64,000 nt of DNA, from assembly GCA_001584585.1 (NCBI GenBank), contig LSYV01000011.1, positions 259,736 to 323,735 on the forward strand, written 5' to 3'. The notes under the pieces were generated by a model. It was not told the origin of the DNA. It worked only from the letters and a program-made list of their open reading frames with translations, and did not search any database. The DNA comes from Gonium pectorale (lineage: Eukaryota > Chlorophyta > Chlorophyceae > Chlamydomonadales > Volvocaceae). Below, piece after piece: positions 36,528-49,100 of this stretch; the first letter of the stretch is position 1, and each line of letters starts with the position of its first letter. Made by a program: the position numbers and the translations under genes.

Positions 36528-38303
36528 GATTGACCGAGCAGAGGAAGCCCGCCCTAGCAGCCAACGGCCCAGGAGAGCAAGACATGATGGATGCTGTAAG
36601 AGCCTGCGTTTCCTTAGAAAGCAGTGGACATGCGGTTGGCATGCTGGGATGGGCCTTCGCAGGGACCAGTAGTCTCGGCGTCATGCAAGGGCACAGAGGT
36701 GCGGCCTGTGTGTCGGCTAATGTGCTGCACGGTGGTGCAGGTAGGCGGCACGAACAGCTGAAGTTGGAAGTGGATTGGAAACTAACCCCCGTCACGATCA
36801 TTGGCAACCCATCGGTTGCCATCCCACTGTGTCACTGCTACGACCAGTGTACGGTAGGTAGCATGCTTGATATGTCGGCTCTGATATGCGGCCGCGGCTT
36901 GACGCACCGCTCTCCTGCAGAACGTGCACCATGCCGCCGCTATGCAGGCAATGGCTGGGAGCCGGGCCTGCATTGTGAGGATTATGGGGTGGGGCGGAGG
37001 GCACCCATGCCAGGTGCTAGGTGCCGCTGGGGTGGAAAAAGGCACCAAAAGTCTTACAGTTGTTGTTGGTGGTACTCGATTGCGCTGGCCATATGCGTGG
37101 GCGGCGTGGGTGGGTTTCGCGTGTGCAGGCCCTGTCCTCTGTAATAATGGCGCTGAGACCACGACGACCACGAAAGTAAAAGGATGTGAGATAGCGATGC
37201 ACTCGAGCAACCCGCCGTTCGGGTCGTGCCGCAAGCTCCGTTCTTCCGCACGCAGGAGGGGTGCAGGTTGCGACCTGCGGGTCGACGTATTGATTCGCAT
37301 GCATCGCTGTGCGTGCGGAAAAGGCCTGGTTTGGAGAGTCCCACAAGTGCGAGCTATACTGTATCTCAGAGACCTGGCTCCTTGGACTTCAAGGACGCTG
37401 TACAACGCCCCCAAAACGCCCAAGTGTCCCGAATTGCCCGAACTGGCTGAGCATCCCACCTCTTGTAAAGAATTTTGCCATCGGACTTCAGCTCATGCCT
37501 TCAAACGTCATTAGGTTCCTTAAAAGCAGCTAGAGCAGGGCGACGGTTTCGCTGCGCCTTCGGCTGCTGTTGGAGCATGCAGCGATACCCCATGGCGGCA
37601 CTCCTTCTTGATATAAGCATGATTTCAGAGACCTGAGGTGAGAGCGCAGCGGCGGTAGCGGCGGCGCGTTCAGGCCAGTCTTGTTGCTGCCTTCTGCAAA
37701 AGCCGAGTCTGAATGTACGCTGAAAGGACCTGGTGGCGTTCATGAGGAAGGCAGCCTGGGGGAGAGTTTCCTGCACGGCGGGTAGAAACCCGCGATTTCC
37801 TCGCTCTGTCCATGAGAGTTAAAACTGGACCGATGACAGAGCTAAGCTTAAGTACGTTTAGCTACCTTGGCACAAGGCCCCGCGAGCGTGGTGGTTAAAA
37901 CGCGACGCTTGCCGGTCCGACTGCTGGCCAACCAGCTGCAGCAAACGAGCGCGATCAGCACTCTGCCAAATGAGAAGGTCCTGATGCCCGCAAACCCTGC
38001 TGGCTGCCACGGCTTCCCCTCAAGGCATTCCTCGTGGCTCGCCGCCGCTCGTCACTCAACCGCGGCCGCGGGGCGGCGTTGCGGGCTCGAGTTGCCGCCT
38101 TCATGCGTGAGGATGCTCTTCCGAGGCGCCTACCCCGCCGGGGCCGGGGCCTGCCGACCAGCCCAGCATCGCGCAAGTGCCCCGGTATGTGTGCACCCCA
38201 GCGCCTGCACCAAAAAGGAAGAGGCGGTTCATGCATCACCTGAGAATCCGCTTTCATTAACGCATGGGAATTCCACGCCTTACGCCCCGCATCTCCCACA
38301 TAC
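36528..38303. other. Duplicated intergenic segment (right copy)
   Basis: About 1.8 kb resembling 31275-32908 (landmarks given there). The 3' part, from about 38030, is probably the promoter and 5' leader of copy 5. No independent gene is supported. Confidence 0.5.
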
Positions 38304-41300
38304 ATGCATGCCTTTATTTCCTTCCTGCCGGCGTTGCCCCAGCAGGCCCAGGCCCTGGCTCCAAGTCTTTACTGCCGTTATGCGGGAACCCAGTGCCAAG
38401 GCAGCCTCCACGCAGCCGTCCTAGCTACTGCGTCGCTGTCACCCCTGTGCACGCGGAGCGTACGAGTGTATGATGATGCGGGCCTGCGTGCTCCCACCAT
38501 TGCTGCACCGTCGCCAGTGCCAGTACTCCAGCGCACGTCGCCACGCCTGCGGCGGACACGGTGCTCTGCGCAGTCCCTGCCCGCCGCACCGATGCCGGGT
38601 GGTGACGGACCTAGCCGCAGCAGCCAGCCCAGTGCCCTGCAGTTCGTAAGCCGTGCCCCGCATCGGTGCCCCGATGCGGCTTCACCTGACGGCCGGCTGC
38701 AGCGGCAACCCTCCCAGGCCGCTAGAATACCGCTGCCAGCACCATCTCCTCCTCCACCCTCCCGTGGGGAGACATTCCCAGCGCATGGCCAGCAAGGCCC
38801 ATCACGGAAAGACCCGCCGCAGGCGCTGCCTCCACTACAGCCCTTTCGGCCAGCTGCAATCGAACGTTCGTCCGCTGGCATACGCAGCCCGCCGGCCTCC
38901 GTACCCATCGCGCCGCCTAGCGCTGCGGGCCGGGTTGCGACGGGGTCGGAGGTCGACGCAGCCTCACCGGGGCGCAACTACGCCGTCATTTGGCCCAGCT
39001 CCTTTGTCAACAATCAGATCGGCGTTCCTGCGGCAGTGGCTGTGAGACTGCTGGGACACGAGGCGGCGACCACCGCCAGCGATGGAACGAGCCTGCCGGT
39101 ACGCCTTGAAGGGAGCGAAACGGCCGCTGCAATGCGTTGCTACAGGTTCGAATGGAGGCTGGTGCAGCTAATGCCGCACCTCCGGAGATTCAGCCCAAAA
39201 GCGGGCGATGTTGTCGAGCTGTATGCGGTCCGCCAAGGAGGCTGTACCACCAGCCTGACGGCGCGCTTCCTCGGCTCAGCGCACGCTGGTCTAGCCCAGC
39301 AGCGAGTCTCCTCAGGCGGCCACGCGGGCGGCCGCCGCAGCTTAAGCGCTGCGCAGCACTCCGGCGGCAGCGCCTCCAAGCACAACCTGTGGACCGACAC
39401 CTCGGTCGGCTCCCTCACGCCGCCGTCCGCTGGGGCCGAGGCCACGGGTGCAGTCAGCAGCGGCGGCAGCTCTGCCAGCGCGCGCCCGGCGCGGCCGTTC
39501 GCTGTCGTGCCGCTCCCCGCAGAGGAGCGTAACTTCAACAAAATCTACTTCCGGCGAGGAGATGCCGAAAAACTGTTGAGCGCAGGCATCGTCAGCGAGC
39601 TCCTGTGCAACCCCGAGCATGCTGGCACCGCGGTCAGGGTGGTGGGCTGGGAGGACGGCGTTAGCCCATCCGCGCGCTTGTGGGAGACAGGCAGGTTCTG
39701 GATCAACCATCCGCGGATGCAACTCTACCTGTGCGGCCTCGGCAGCTGGCTGCAGAGCGCCGGAGCAGCACCCGGCGCGGACGGCCTGCTCGTGACAGGG
39801 GACGACGGGCGGGCGGCTGCTGCGTACGGCCTCGAGCCAGCAGGCAGCAGCGAAGGCGGCCGGTTACCGGTAGTGGACCTAGTCGCCATCCTGCTGCGCG
39901 CGGAGCAGCCGGCGCCCTCCCGGCCAGCCAGCGCCAATGCCGGCAGTGACGGCGACGCCGGTAGCCGAGGCAGCGGCAGCATCCCTTGCTCTGCGCAGGG
40001 CGTCAGCCACAGCCTGCAGTCCACAGGCTCTGCTGGCCCACATTATTCTGGCAGCTACCGCTCGGCGCCGGTGCGGGTTGTGATCCCGACCCACTTCGTC
40101 AGCAATTATCAGGTCCCTGTCCAAGTGCTGGCTGCACAGCGCCTCCTGGGACCAGACCTGGAGTCCAACCGTCGCACTCTGACAGTGCGGCTTGAGCCTG
40201 ACACCATGAATACGGCCGTTCCCTGGTTAGCCGACAACGACGCCGGGCCCTGCCTTGAGCATGACAGGCATTCCTGGAAGATCAAGCGCTTGGGCGGCCA
40301 GCTGAAGAGGCAAGGCGCGGTGCCTGGGGACTCTCTGGAGCTGACGGCGGTGCTTGGCGATACCGGAGCAAAGCCATGGGTCGCTGTGCGCTTAGTCCGC
40401 CATGCCGCACCATTCCTTCCGAACGGCCGCAGCCACCCGTCCGCGCGCCTTGCGAAGGATCTGCCAGCGCAACCGACGCTGTCTCCGGCTGTCAAACCTG
40501 CGGCTGAACACGGGCTTGGAGCGTGCGGCACCGGCGCCAGCGGCAGGGCGCGAGCGCCCGCTGCCTTCGTTGCGGCCACTGGTTCCTCCATCGTGGGCGC
40601 CAGCGGGCCCAACGACGCCCCCGCATGCGCGGCCGCTCCCACCGGCGGGTACTCCTCTGCCGGCCCCCATCTCCCCGCGTCCTCTATCACCCTCCTCCAC
40701 GGCTGCGTCGCCCCCACCGTGGGCCTGCCCCCGCTGCGGCCCGGCGAGCTGCGGCGGTGTGGCACGACCTTCCACCCAGAGGTGGCGGAGCGAGTGCGGG
40801 AGGACGAGGCGGCCTGGGCGGCGGGTATTGTGGAGCAGCGGGCCAGCAGCACAGGCCTGCAGCAGACACACCTGCAGTCTTTGGCGCAGGAGGTGCGGGT
40901 GTGGGGGCCGGGTGCGCCGCCTTGCAGGCAGAGCGAGGCGGCCTCTGCTGAGGCCTCTGCCGTCCCACTCGTCGCTGCGTCCTGGCTGACCGAGCTCGGG
41001 CGCTGCGGGATCCCGACCGAGGCTGTCATCCTCAGCCTGGCGAGGCTCTTCGGCATCAAGCCCTTCGCTTCGATGCCCCACAGCGGAGTCACGCTGCCCG
41101 AGGGCCCCGTGGCGCACCCTGGCCTGCAGCCACACCCGGAGGGGCTGTGCTCGGTGCAGCGCTTGCCCGCCGGCGAGGCCCTGGCGGTGGTGGGCGGCTA
41201 CGTCCTGCCGGCGCTGACCCAGGGGTCGGCGTTCATGGCGCGAGGGCACGAGGCGCTGTCGCCTGCAGCCCGAGGCCAGCTGCGGCGGATGGCGGCGCCC

Positions 41301-42070
41301 TTGGGCGGAGATGAGGCGGCGGAGGCGTTGGTGTGGCCGGCCCTGACGCGGCTATGGCGCCTGCCGTTCCCGTCAGGGCCCCCTCGAGGTGGTTAATGAG
41401 GGCAAGGGGAACGTTTGTTTTCTTCTACTGTGGATTACGCCTTTTCTTATCCAGTCCTTATCTTTGCGCACGCAAGCTCACTCTCGCGTAACATGGTTGC
41501 TTCAGGTCTCGGACCTCTGGAGCTGCACGTGCTCGGGTACGGCAACCTGGCGGCGCTGGTTGACGACCCGCGGCTCCGCGGTCAGCTGCCGACTGCTTAC
41601 CCCACCGGGCGGGCAGCGACCGATGGCGAGGTGGCGATATCAATGCTAGACCCAAACTGCGCGGTGAGCCCGGACATGGGCCTTGCGTACAGCAGGCTTT
41701 GGAGTCGCCGAAACCCTGCCTTGCTTAGCTCTATTTATGCCTGCTATGCTGCATAGATAACATGCCTAGCCATGTGTATTTCGCATGTACGTGCTGCTCT
41801 CGTCCCTCGCACGGGATGGGCAGCCTCAAAGGACCCTGACTAGCTTCGCCCCGAGCCTTGTTTCCTTCCCTTTTCCTCCTCCAGCTGGTCCCCGTCAGCG
41901 TCCGCGGCTGCCCGCTTCTGGTGCTGGTGGCGCTGCGGGCCCTGGAGCCCGGGGAGGCGCTGATGTGCGACCACGGGGCGGCGTGGGCTGGGGACCTGGA
42001 GGCGCCGGAGTGGCGGCTCCTGCGCTTCCATGACCTTGCGCCTGAGCAGCTAATGCGGCGGCTGTGCTAA
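38304..42070 (+). CDS. B3-like/SET-like protein, copy 5 (intact, three modules)
   Basis: Exons 38304-41388, 41506-41663 and 41885-42070 join in consistent phase and give about 1,142 residues if ATG 38304 is the start, which is not certain. This is the best-preserved three-module copy and served as the reference for the others. Module 1 is at about 38985-39290 (WPSSFVNNQIGVPAAVAVRL; AGDVVELYAV). Module 2 is at about 39500-39900 (FNKIYFRRGDAEKLLSAGIV; LCGLGSWLQSAGAAPGAD). Module 3 is at about 40070-40400 (VQVLAAQRLLGPDLESNRR; LKRQGAVPGDSLELTAV). The order hydrophobic strand, VP...A..LL, charged strand, Trp, LxxQGAxxGDxLxL is B3-like, which suggests DNA binding by analogy. The family block and SET-like domain follow: EGLCSVQRLPAGEALAVVGG, LGYGNLAALVDDPR, LDPNCA, LVPVSVRGCPLLVLVALRAL, MCDHG. 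A nuclear role with chromatin is inferred, not shown. Confidence 0.78.
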
Positions 42071-43115
42071 GGCTCGAGGGCACGGAGAGCACCGAGCCGC
42101 GGGCATCCTGAACAGACGGTTGCGTGGGCAGCGGGAGCTCAGACCAAGGCGAATGTGTATCCTCCCCATTTATACATGTCGGATCGTAGATGTGCGCTGT
42201 TGAGAGCTTACATGAGTCCTACCGACGATGTATATAATCATGCTTCTGGGATGTTTGACGGGGCGCAGGACGGCTGGAGTCAACGCACGGTGGTTTCGCA
42301 TGGTGTGGTGGTAGGCACTGGACGGCTACATGTGGTTCGGGGGCCGCATACACCACCGAGCCGTGCCTGATGCACCTGACCTCTTCACGCCGGCGTGCTT
42401 GCCTGGTAGGGTACAAGAGAAATCCGGAGTCAAGCAGTGACACTTGAACCAGTCACCAGAACCCGCCCAAACACAAAACGGCACACCAAAGGTGAAAGGG
42501 CTGAGTAACACAGCGTACCAAGCAGCAAAGCGTAGTATCAAAGAAGATCAAGCACGACATCGTACTTCGAACTCGACTGCAGGTCATCCCGCTGGGCCTG
42601 CGACAACCAAAACCAGTTCTACGCAGCTATCCTGCTACCGGTACACACACTCCTGACTGCTAGGGCCAGTCCAGCCCCTCAAGCTTGCGTTTGCACGACC
42701 AAAGAAAGAGAATCTTGCCACTCGACATGCCCATGGCCGCCATGGGGCCTTCGGAATCAATTGCAAAGGAACATACCTCCCTTCCTGTGCTCTCAAAATA
42801 CCGAGGTTCATTCGTACCAACGCGTCAAGTAACCGTCTCTCAGGCAAATGGGCGTAGTCAGTGCTGCAATCCTACCGCCGTCACCTCCCGTTGCTGCAGG
42901 TGCGCACGGTGCATTTACGATTTGAATCCTACAACTAGTCTGCAAGGCAACACCCCTGCTCGGCGTTACTATCTCATCGATTGCGCATCCGCACGGCACG
43001 TTCATGCGCTGGGGATGGGCGCACATGGAATCCTCTCTGCAGTCATGTTTACCCACCAAGTTTCCTAGCCCCCCTTGCCTCACTGCCCTAGCCGCTGTCC
43101 TGGCAGTGCTCCCTC
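42071..43115. other. Intergenic region between convergent genes
   Basis: About 1 kb between the 3' ends of SET-like copy 5 (+) and MSH1 (-). It should hold both 3' untranslated regions. No coding motif, tRNA or repeat was recognised. Confidence 0.45.
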
Positions 43116-46100
43116 CTAGGGCACGGCGTTGCCTCCTCCTGCCGTATCCCCTGAAACCGCGGCCGCTCGGGAGCGCCGACGCCGCCGCGCGGGCGGCTGC
43201 GCCTCCGCTCCGTCCTGTCCCTCGGCATGCTGCGCCGCGGCACTCTCATACCCGCCGAGAGCCGCAGATGTATACATTGGCGGCGGTGGCGGCGGTGGCG
43301 GCGGCGGCGGCAGGGGCTGCGACGCCGTCGTCGCCAGTGGCGGTGGCGCCATCGTCCCGGGCAGCACCGCGGGCAGCTGCGGGCGGGTCAGCTTCTTCCG
43401 GGTCTTGTCGTGCACTGAGCGCATCGGGAAGCCGGCACGCTGCATGTCCGCGATGAGGTCCGCCTCAACGTTGCGGGCGCCGCTAGCCCCGCCGCCCTCG
43501 CAGGACGGCACCCGGCAGTAGACCGCCTCCAGGCTGGTAACCCGGCGCGTGCCTGTGGCGGCGCGGCGAGGGGCAAGGGCGAAGAGAGCGAGAAGCAGTG
43601 TGGAGGACCGCAGGGATGTGCTTGCGGATGGCAGCCCCGGGGACCAGAATTAAGAAAACGTGCTGCAAAAACAACGGCCCTGCATGTGGCCGCAACCCTC
43701 CCCTTCGGGCACGTCGCCGCCCCCGGGCAACCCCGTCTCTCCACCAGCAATCGTGAGCCCATAGTCCCGATGCGGCATCACCCCGCCCTGCCCCGCCCCG
43801 TCGGCGCCCGAACACGTACCCTCCATCAGCAGCAGCCCGGCCTCCTTGCGCTCGAGCGTCTCCCTCTTCCGGTGCTCCGCCAGGCGCCTGCAGATGTCCT
43901 CTGTCTGGCCCACGTAGAAGCGCCCGTCCCACCAGCTGGAGTGCATGGTAGGGCAAGGAGGGCCGGCGATTTGCGGTTCACGCGGAGGAACCGACCGAGG
44001 TGGAGGACCGAGACTACTAGCACACAGAAAACTTAAAAAGATGAAGGCGGAACCAGCGTAGCCAATTATGTAGCTCCAGCTACCAATAGACCCGCAGCCC
44101 TCTGGCTTGCAGCCGAGGTGCCGGAGGCAGTGCCTCACCGGATGACGTACACGACCGCCTCCCCGACGTGGCCTTGCGGAGGAATCCAGCCAGCCCCGAT
44201 CCAGTGCAGCTTCCCTGGAGGGCGGCGCAACGAGCGAGGCAGAGCTTTAGATGGAGGCGCAGCACGGATGCTGAAAGGGAATGACGCCGATCAAGGGCCA
44301 AAACGCGCAGCAATGCGCGAGATAGCAGAAGATGGTGCGCAACCAGAGGGATGGCAATTACAGGCTGCAGCACTGTCACGGCAGCTTTGCACGCCTTGAC
44401 GTCAATGGTGTGCGGCTGAAGGCTCTGCGCCGCCTGAGCTCGCTCACCCTTCTCGGGGTCGGGCACCGCGCCTCCCTCCGCCTGCGATATCAGCTGCCGC
44501 ACTTGATCGCGCAGCAGTCCGCCCGCGTGCGCCAGCGTCTGAAGGGGGAGGGCGAGTCGGAAGGGGAGGGCGAGTCGCACAGTTTTATGGCGGTGGCACT
44601 GCAGAGGTCACCACGCGCAGGTATGCGACACGCGCCTGGGCGACTTGGGCGCTCCTCCGTTTCGGCTAGCTTCGCACCATTGCACTGGTGCATGTCCCCC
44701 TCCCTCCCATGCCGCCGCAGCGCTCACCAAGGTCTCCTCGCTGCTTGCGGCAGGGGCGACAGACGCAAGGGTGGCAGGAGCTGCTGGGCCGTCAGCTACC
44801 TTCGCGTCCGACCCCGAACCGAACGCGGACTCCGCTGCTTCCCCTCCTTCCGCCCCAGGTTCGACCGCCTCCTCATCCGCCCACGGTGTCGGCTCCCCCC
44901 AGGCAGCCGCGGCTGAGTCGATCCAGTCGCTTGGGGCCCCGCCAGGCACACCGCCCGGCGCGTCAGCGGGCAAAGCGTACATGCTGTTTGCGCCGGCCCA
45001 CTCCGCCGCCTCCTCAGCAAGAGCCGCGCTCAGCCGCGGCTCCGCCATCGGCGCAGCCGCCGTCGGCACTGCGGTTGTGCTCGCGCTGCCGTCCGCCGCG
45101 CCCGCGGCTCCGCCGCCCGGCACGACAGCCATGCCCGGTGGCCCGGTGCCGTAGGCTCCTTCCCGCGCCGCGCGCATCATGTCTCCGAGGCGCGCCTCGT
45201 ACGCGGCGGCCGCCGCCAGCAGGTGACGAGGCATGCCGCAGTCCGCCGCCACCTGGAGCGCCAGGCTCATGAGGCACACGCGGCCGGGCAGCACGCGGCG
45301 GGTGGGGCGCAGCGGCACCAGGCTGGAGGGCAAGCCTGCGGGAAAGGGAGCGGGCGGAGGGGAAGCGAAGAAGGGAAACGGTAATTTGAACCGAGACGGC
45401 AAGCAGACACTCCGGAAGGTCGAGAGCACGGATGGGAAGCCCACTGGGCGGCGCCGCAGGGTAGGCACTCCGCTCACGGCTTTCAGGGGACTGGGGCCGA
45501 AGGATTCTCTTGACCAGCACCCAGCGCACCCAGATGGCTGCCGTTTCTGCCGCACCTGGCTGCCCGCTCCCCTGCCCCGGCTGCGGCTGACGCGCCACCT
45601 CCATGGCCCAGTACTCGACGCGGCCCGCCTCCGCCTGCGGCCGCAGCAGCCACACCAGGTCGTGCAGGTGAGTCGCGAAGACGCCGCCCGCGCCCGCCGC
45701 CAGCAGCTCGATCAGCACCGCGCCCGCCAGCGCGCTACCCGCCACCACCTCCGTGCCCTTGCCCAGCTCGTCGAGCAGCACCAGGCAGCCGCCGCCCGTG
45801 GCGCGGGCCGTCTCCAGCGTGTTGCTGCAGGCAGGTGTGGCGGAGGAAGGGGACAGGACTGGGTGATGCAAGGTGGGTCAAGTCTAAGAGACCGATCAAG
45901 TGTTGGACGAGCCACACAACCCCGTTCCTCTCGTCGCTGCCGCTCTACTCCCAGACGCATCAATACCTGGCTGCGCGCCCTCCGGCCCCGCACACACTTA
46001 CGCCGTGTCCTCCATCTCCACCGCGAAGGCGCTCTTGCCCTCCAGCGGCGAGTCGCCGCTGAAGTTACGCAGCGACACGTGGCGCAGCCAGCTGGAGCGG

Positions 46101-49100
46101 AGAGGCAGCGCAGCGGGGGCGGCCGAGAAGGCTGCAGCGGCGGAGGACGGGGCAGCCCCCGGCGGCGGCACGGGCGGCGGCGCGGGAGCCATCGCGTCCA
46201 TGTCCGCGATGCTGGGCCCCGGCTCCCCAGGAGGGAGCGACTGCGTGGCGCCGCGGTCGGCGGGCACCGACAGGCCGCACGTGGACAGCAGCGCGGCAGC
46301 GGCAATGCTGCGCAGGACGGTAGACTTGCCTGGGACGCGGGACGTGGGGCGCGTGGCGCGGGAAGAACATGAGACGTTACTGCGCGATCTGCAAGGCTTG
46401 CTGCGTTGCGGCGTGTGGGCGACGCCGCTGCGGCGCTGGTGCCCCCGTGGCGGCCGGGTCCAGCCTCCAGGGCGCACACCGTTGGACACACTGTCCTCTT
46501 CCTCTCCCTCTCTACTCCGGCCCCGCCCGCGCACCCGCCATGTTGGGCCCCGTGAGCAACGCGATGCGCCCCGCCGCCAGCACCACGTCGTTGGCCACCG
46601 CCTCGCGCCGCTCCATCCAGTACGGCCACAGCCCGGGCAGCACCATGTTGACCGAGCGGCCCGCCTCGCCGCCCGGCGCGGACAGCGTGTGCGCGCCGGG
46701 CATCAGCGGCCTGGGCGGGCGAGGGCACATTGCGACGGGTCAAGAAGTCGCAGGCTTCAGGCTTCAGGCGCGCACGGTTCTAGCTCGCTCGGCACAGGCC
46801 CCGGTGCGCCCGCGCCCGGTGGACTCGATCGCCGAAGCGTGCAAGGTGGGGGAAAGGCAGTACTGCGTGAGCCCGCTGGCCCCTTGCGGTAACGTCTCGC
46901 GCTGCGCGTCGTCCAGGTGCGGGCGCTCACCAGTTCCAGCCCGCCTGCTTGGTCCGCGCCACGTGGCGGTCCAGCGCCGTTACGATTACGGACAGCTCGC
47001 TGGCGGCCAGCAGCGTGGGCAGGTACGGCGAGGAGAAGGCGGCGGCAGTGGGCGAGGAGGCGGAGGGCGTGCCCGTGTGAAGATGGCCGCACAGCTCCTT
47101 CAGTAGGCGGCGCGACTGCGCATTGACGGGGTGGCGGGCGGAGCGACACGTTGTGGGAACAGGCACGTCCATGGCGAGAGCCTAAACAACGGGAAATTGC
47201 CCGACCAGCCGACGGGCAAGGCTATGCAGCCCTCCGCCCGACGGCAGCCACATACACCAGCGCCTTCCAACGCCTGCACGCCGCACGCAGCCCACATGCG
47301 CGCCTGCGTGCCTCCTGCCACCGCATACCTCTCGGTCGGCCTCCTCGACTGCCGCGCGGTAGACGGCCGTCGCCTCCTCCAGCCGGGCGGTGCTGTAGCG
47401 CTCGCCCTCCGTGGCGCGCTTGCGGTTCAGCGGGTGGATCAGCGTCACGCCCACCTGCCGGCGGACTGCCTCGACGGCGAGGCGCTGGTCGCTTGCCCGC
47501 ATCTGAGCAGGCGGTGAGCAGGCGGAAGGGCAGGGTAATGGGGCACAACGGGAAGTCAGACGGGGCAGGCTATAACGGCAGGCCACGAGAGAGGGTGCAG
47601 AGTACGGGTAGCGTCTGTAGAGGATGGGTGGGTGGCTGATCTCTGCCGTACGAACATGGCAACGCCTGACAGTGGCGGCGGGATGCGGGGGCCAGAGAAC
47701 GGAAAACATTGACAAAGGCAGACAGAGGCCGCTCACCTTGCCCTTGCCGCCTGGCGCCAGCATCTTTGCCCACACCGCGTCGTCGTGCGGCGCGAGCTTA
47801 ACCTCGGCATTCACCTTGTCCAGCGCGAACCCTAGCTCCAGCACAGCCTCCAGCATCAGGCGACGAGCCTCAGCGACCTGCGCAGGCCAGGGGGGCCGGG
47901 GCCACGGAGGCTGGTGCGTTAACTTGTTCGCTAGGGCTATGCTCCGGACCATTGCGGGCCTGCATGAACGGGGCTGGCTTGTCACGTGGACCATACGACA
48001 GCTTGCGCCTGGTGCGCCGCACATCCCTGGACGGCTCGGCTCACCTTGTCCGCCGCCGCCTGCATGCGGTCCTCGCGCACCGCCACCCGCCAGCTCTCCA
48101 GCCGCTTCACCAACCGCTCGCCCTCAATAAGCGCGCGCCGCTGCAGCGGCAGGAGCGATTGCAGGCCGGCGGGGCACAGCGCCACCAGCTGCGACTCGGG
48201 CACCCATCCGCCTGGCGGCGAAGCGCCGCCGACTGTCGCCCGCAGCGAGCTGCCTGCTTCCTCTTCATCCGAGCCGGCTGCGTCATCGGCCTCCATGCTG
48301 TGCGGGGTGGCGAGAGGAGGACAGCAGTCAGGGCAACTGCAATTAAGAGGTAACTGGCAATACGGACTGAACAGCGGCAGTTGCCACAAGCCGCGGCTCA
48401 ACGAGCACTTGCAAGCTAGCGCACGGCACCAGAGCCCTAGCCGCCTAGCGGCATGCAAGACCTGGCAGCGTCAAGACTCGACGGCCTCACTTATGGCGCC
48501 CCATAGCCCCCACAGCGTGCATGCATCCGCCTGCATGAACGCACGACCGCTGCACATCCTCTCACAACACGATCGCTCGGGAGCCCGCCACCCCGCAGCG
48601 GCTCGCTCACCTGTCCAGCTCCAACGGCGCCCTGCCCGGGTACAGCAGCTCCGCCACCCCGCGGCGCGCCTCCAGCTCGGGAATGACTCCCCCGATGGCC
48701 TTGGCGGCGTCGGCGCACTGGTCCGCCAGCACCCCGGGAGGCATCTGCGCACGGACCCGTCTTAGCGGCTTGGTCGCCTTCCACGCACACAGCAGACATT
48801 CGCTCTACACGCCTGTGGCCAGCCTTTGGAATGATACATATACACGCATCACACTGCTCCGTCTTGGCAGCTAGCTAGCTTGGCTCTCCACCCCCCGCGC
48901 GTCTTGCCGTACCTGGCCCCAGGCGACGCCCGCGTGCTTGGCCAGCGACCACTGAAGCACGCCCATGAGCGACAGCAGCATGGTCGCGGCGGAGGGGCCG
49001 GGCAGCAGCAGCAGCTGCACGCAGCGGTCCAGCATCGCTGCGAGGCGGTGGAAGACGAGCGACAGGTGGACCAAAGGTTGACGCGTGTGAAAACCACTAC

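Noticed and set aside
42420..42470. tRNA-like sequence (ggttcaag on the minus strand)
   Set aside because: The loop is the wrong size and no cloverleaf could be built around it.
43270..43320. GGC/GGT microsatellite as an independent repeat element
   Set aside because: It is the polyproline-coding part of the MSH1 last exon read on the other strand.
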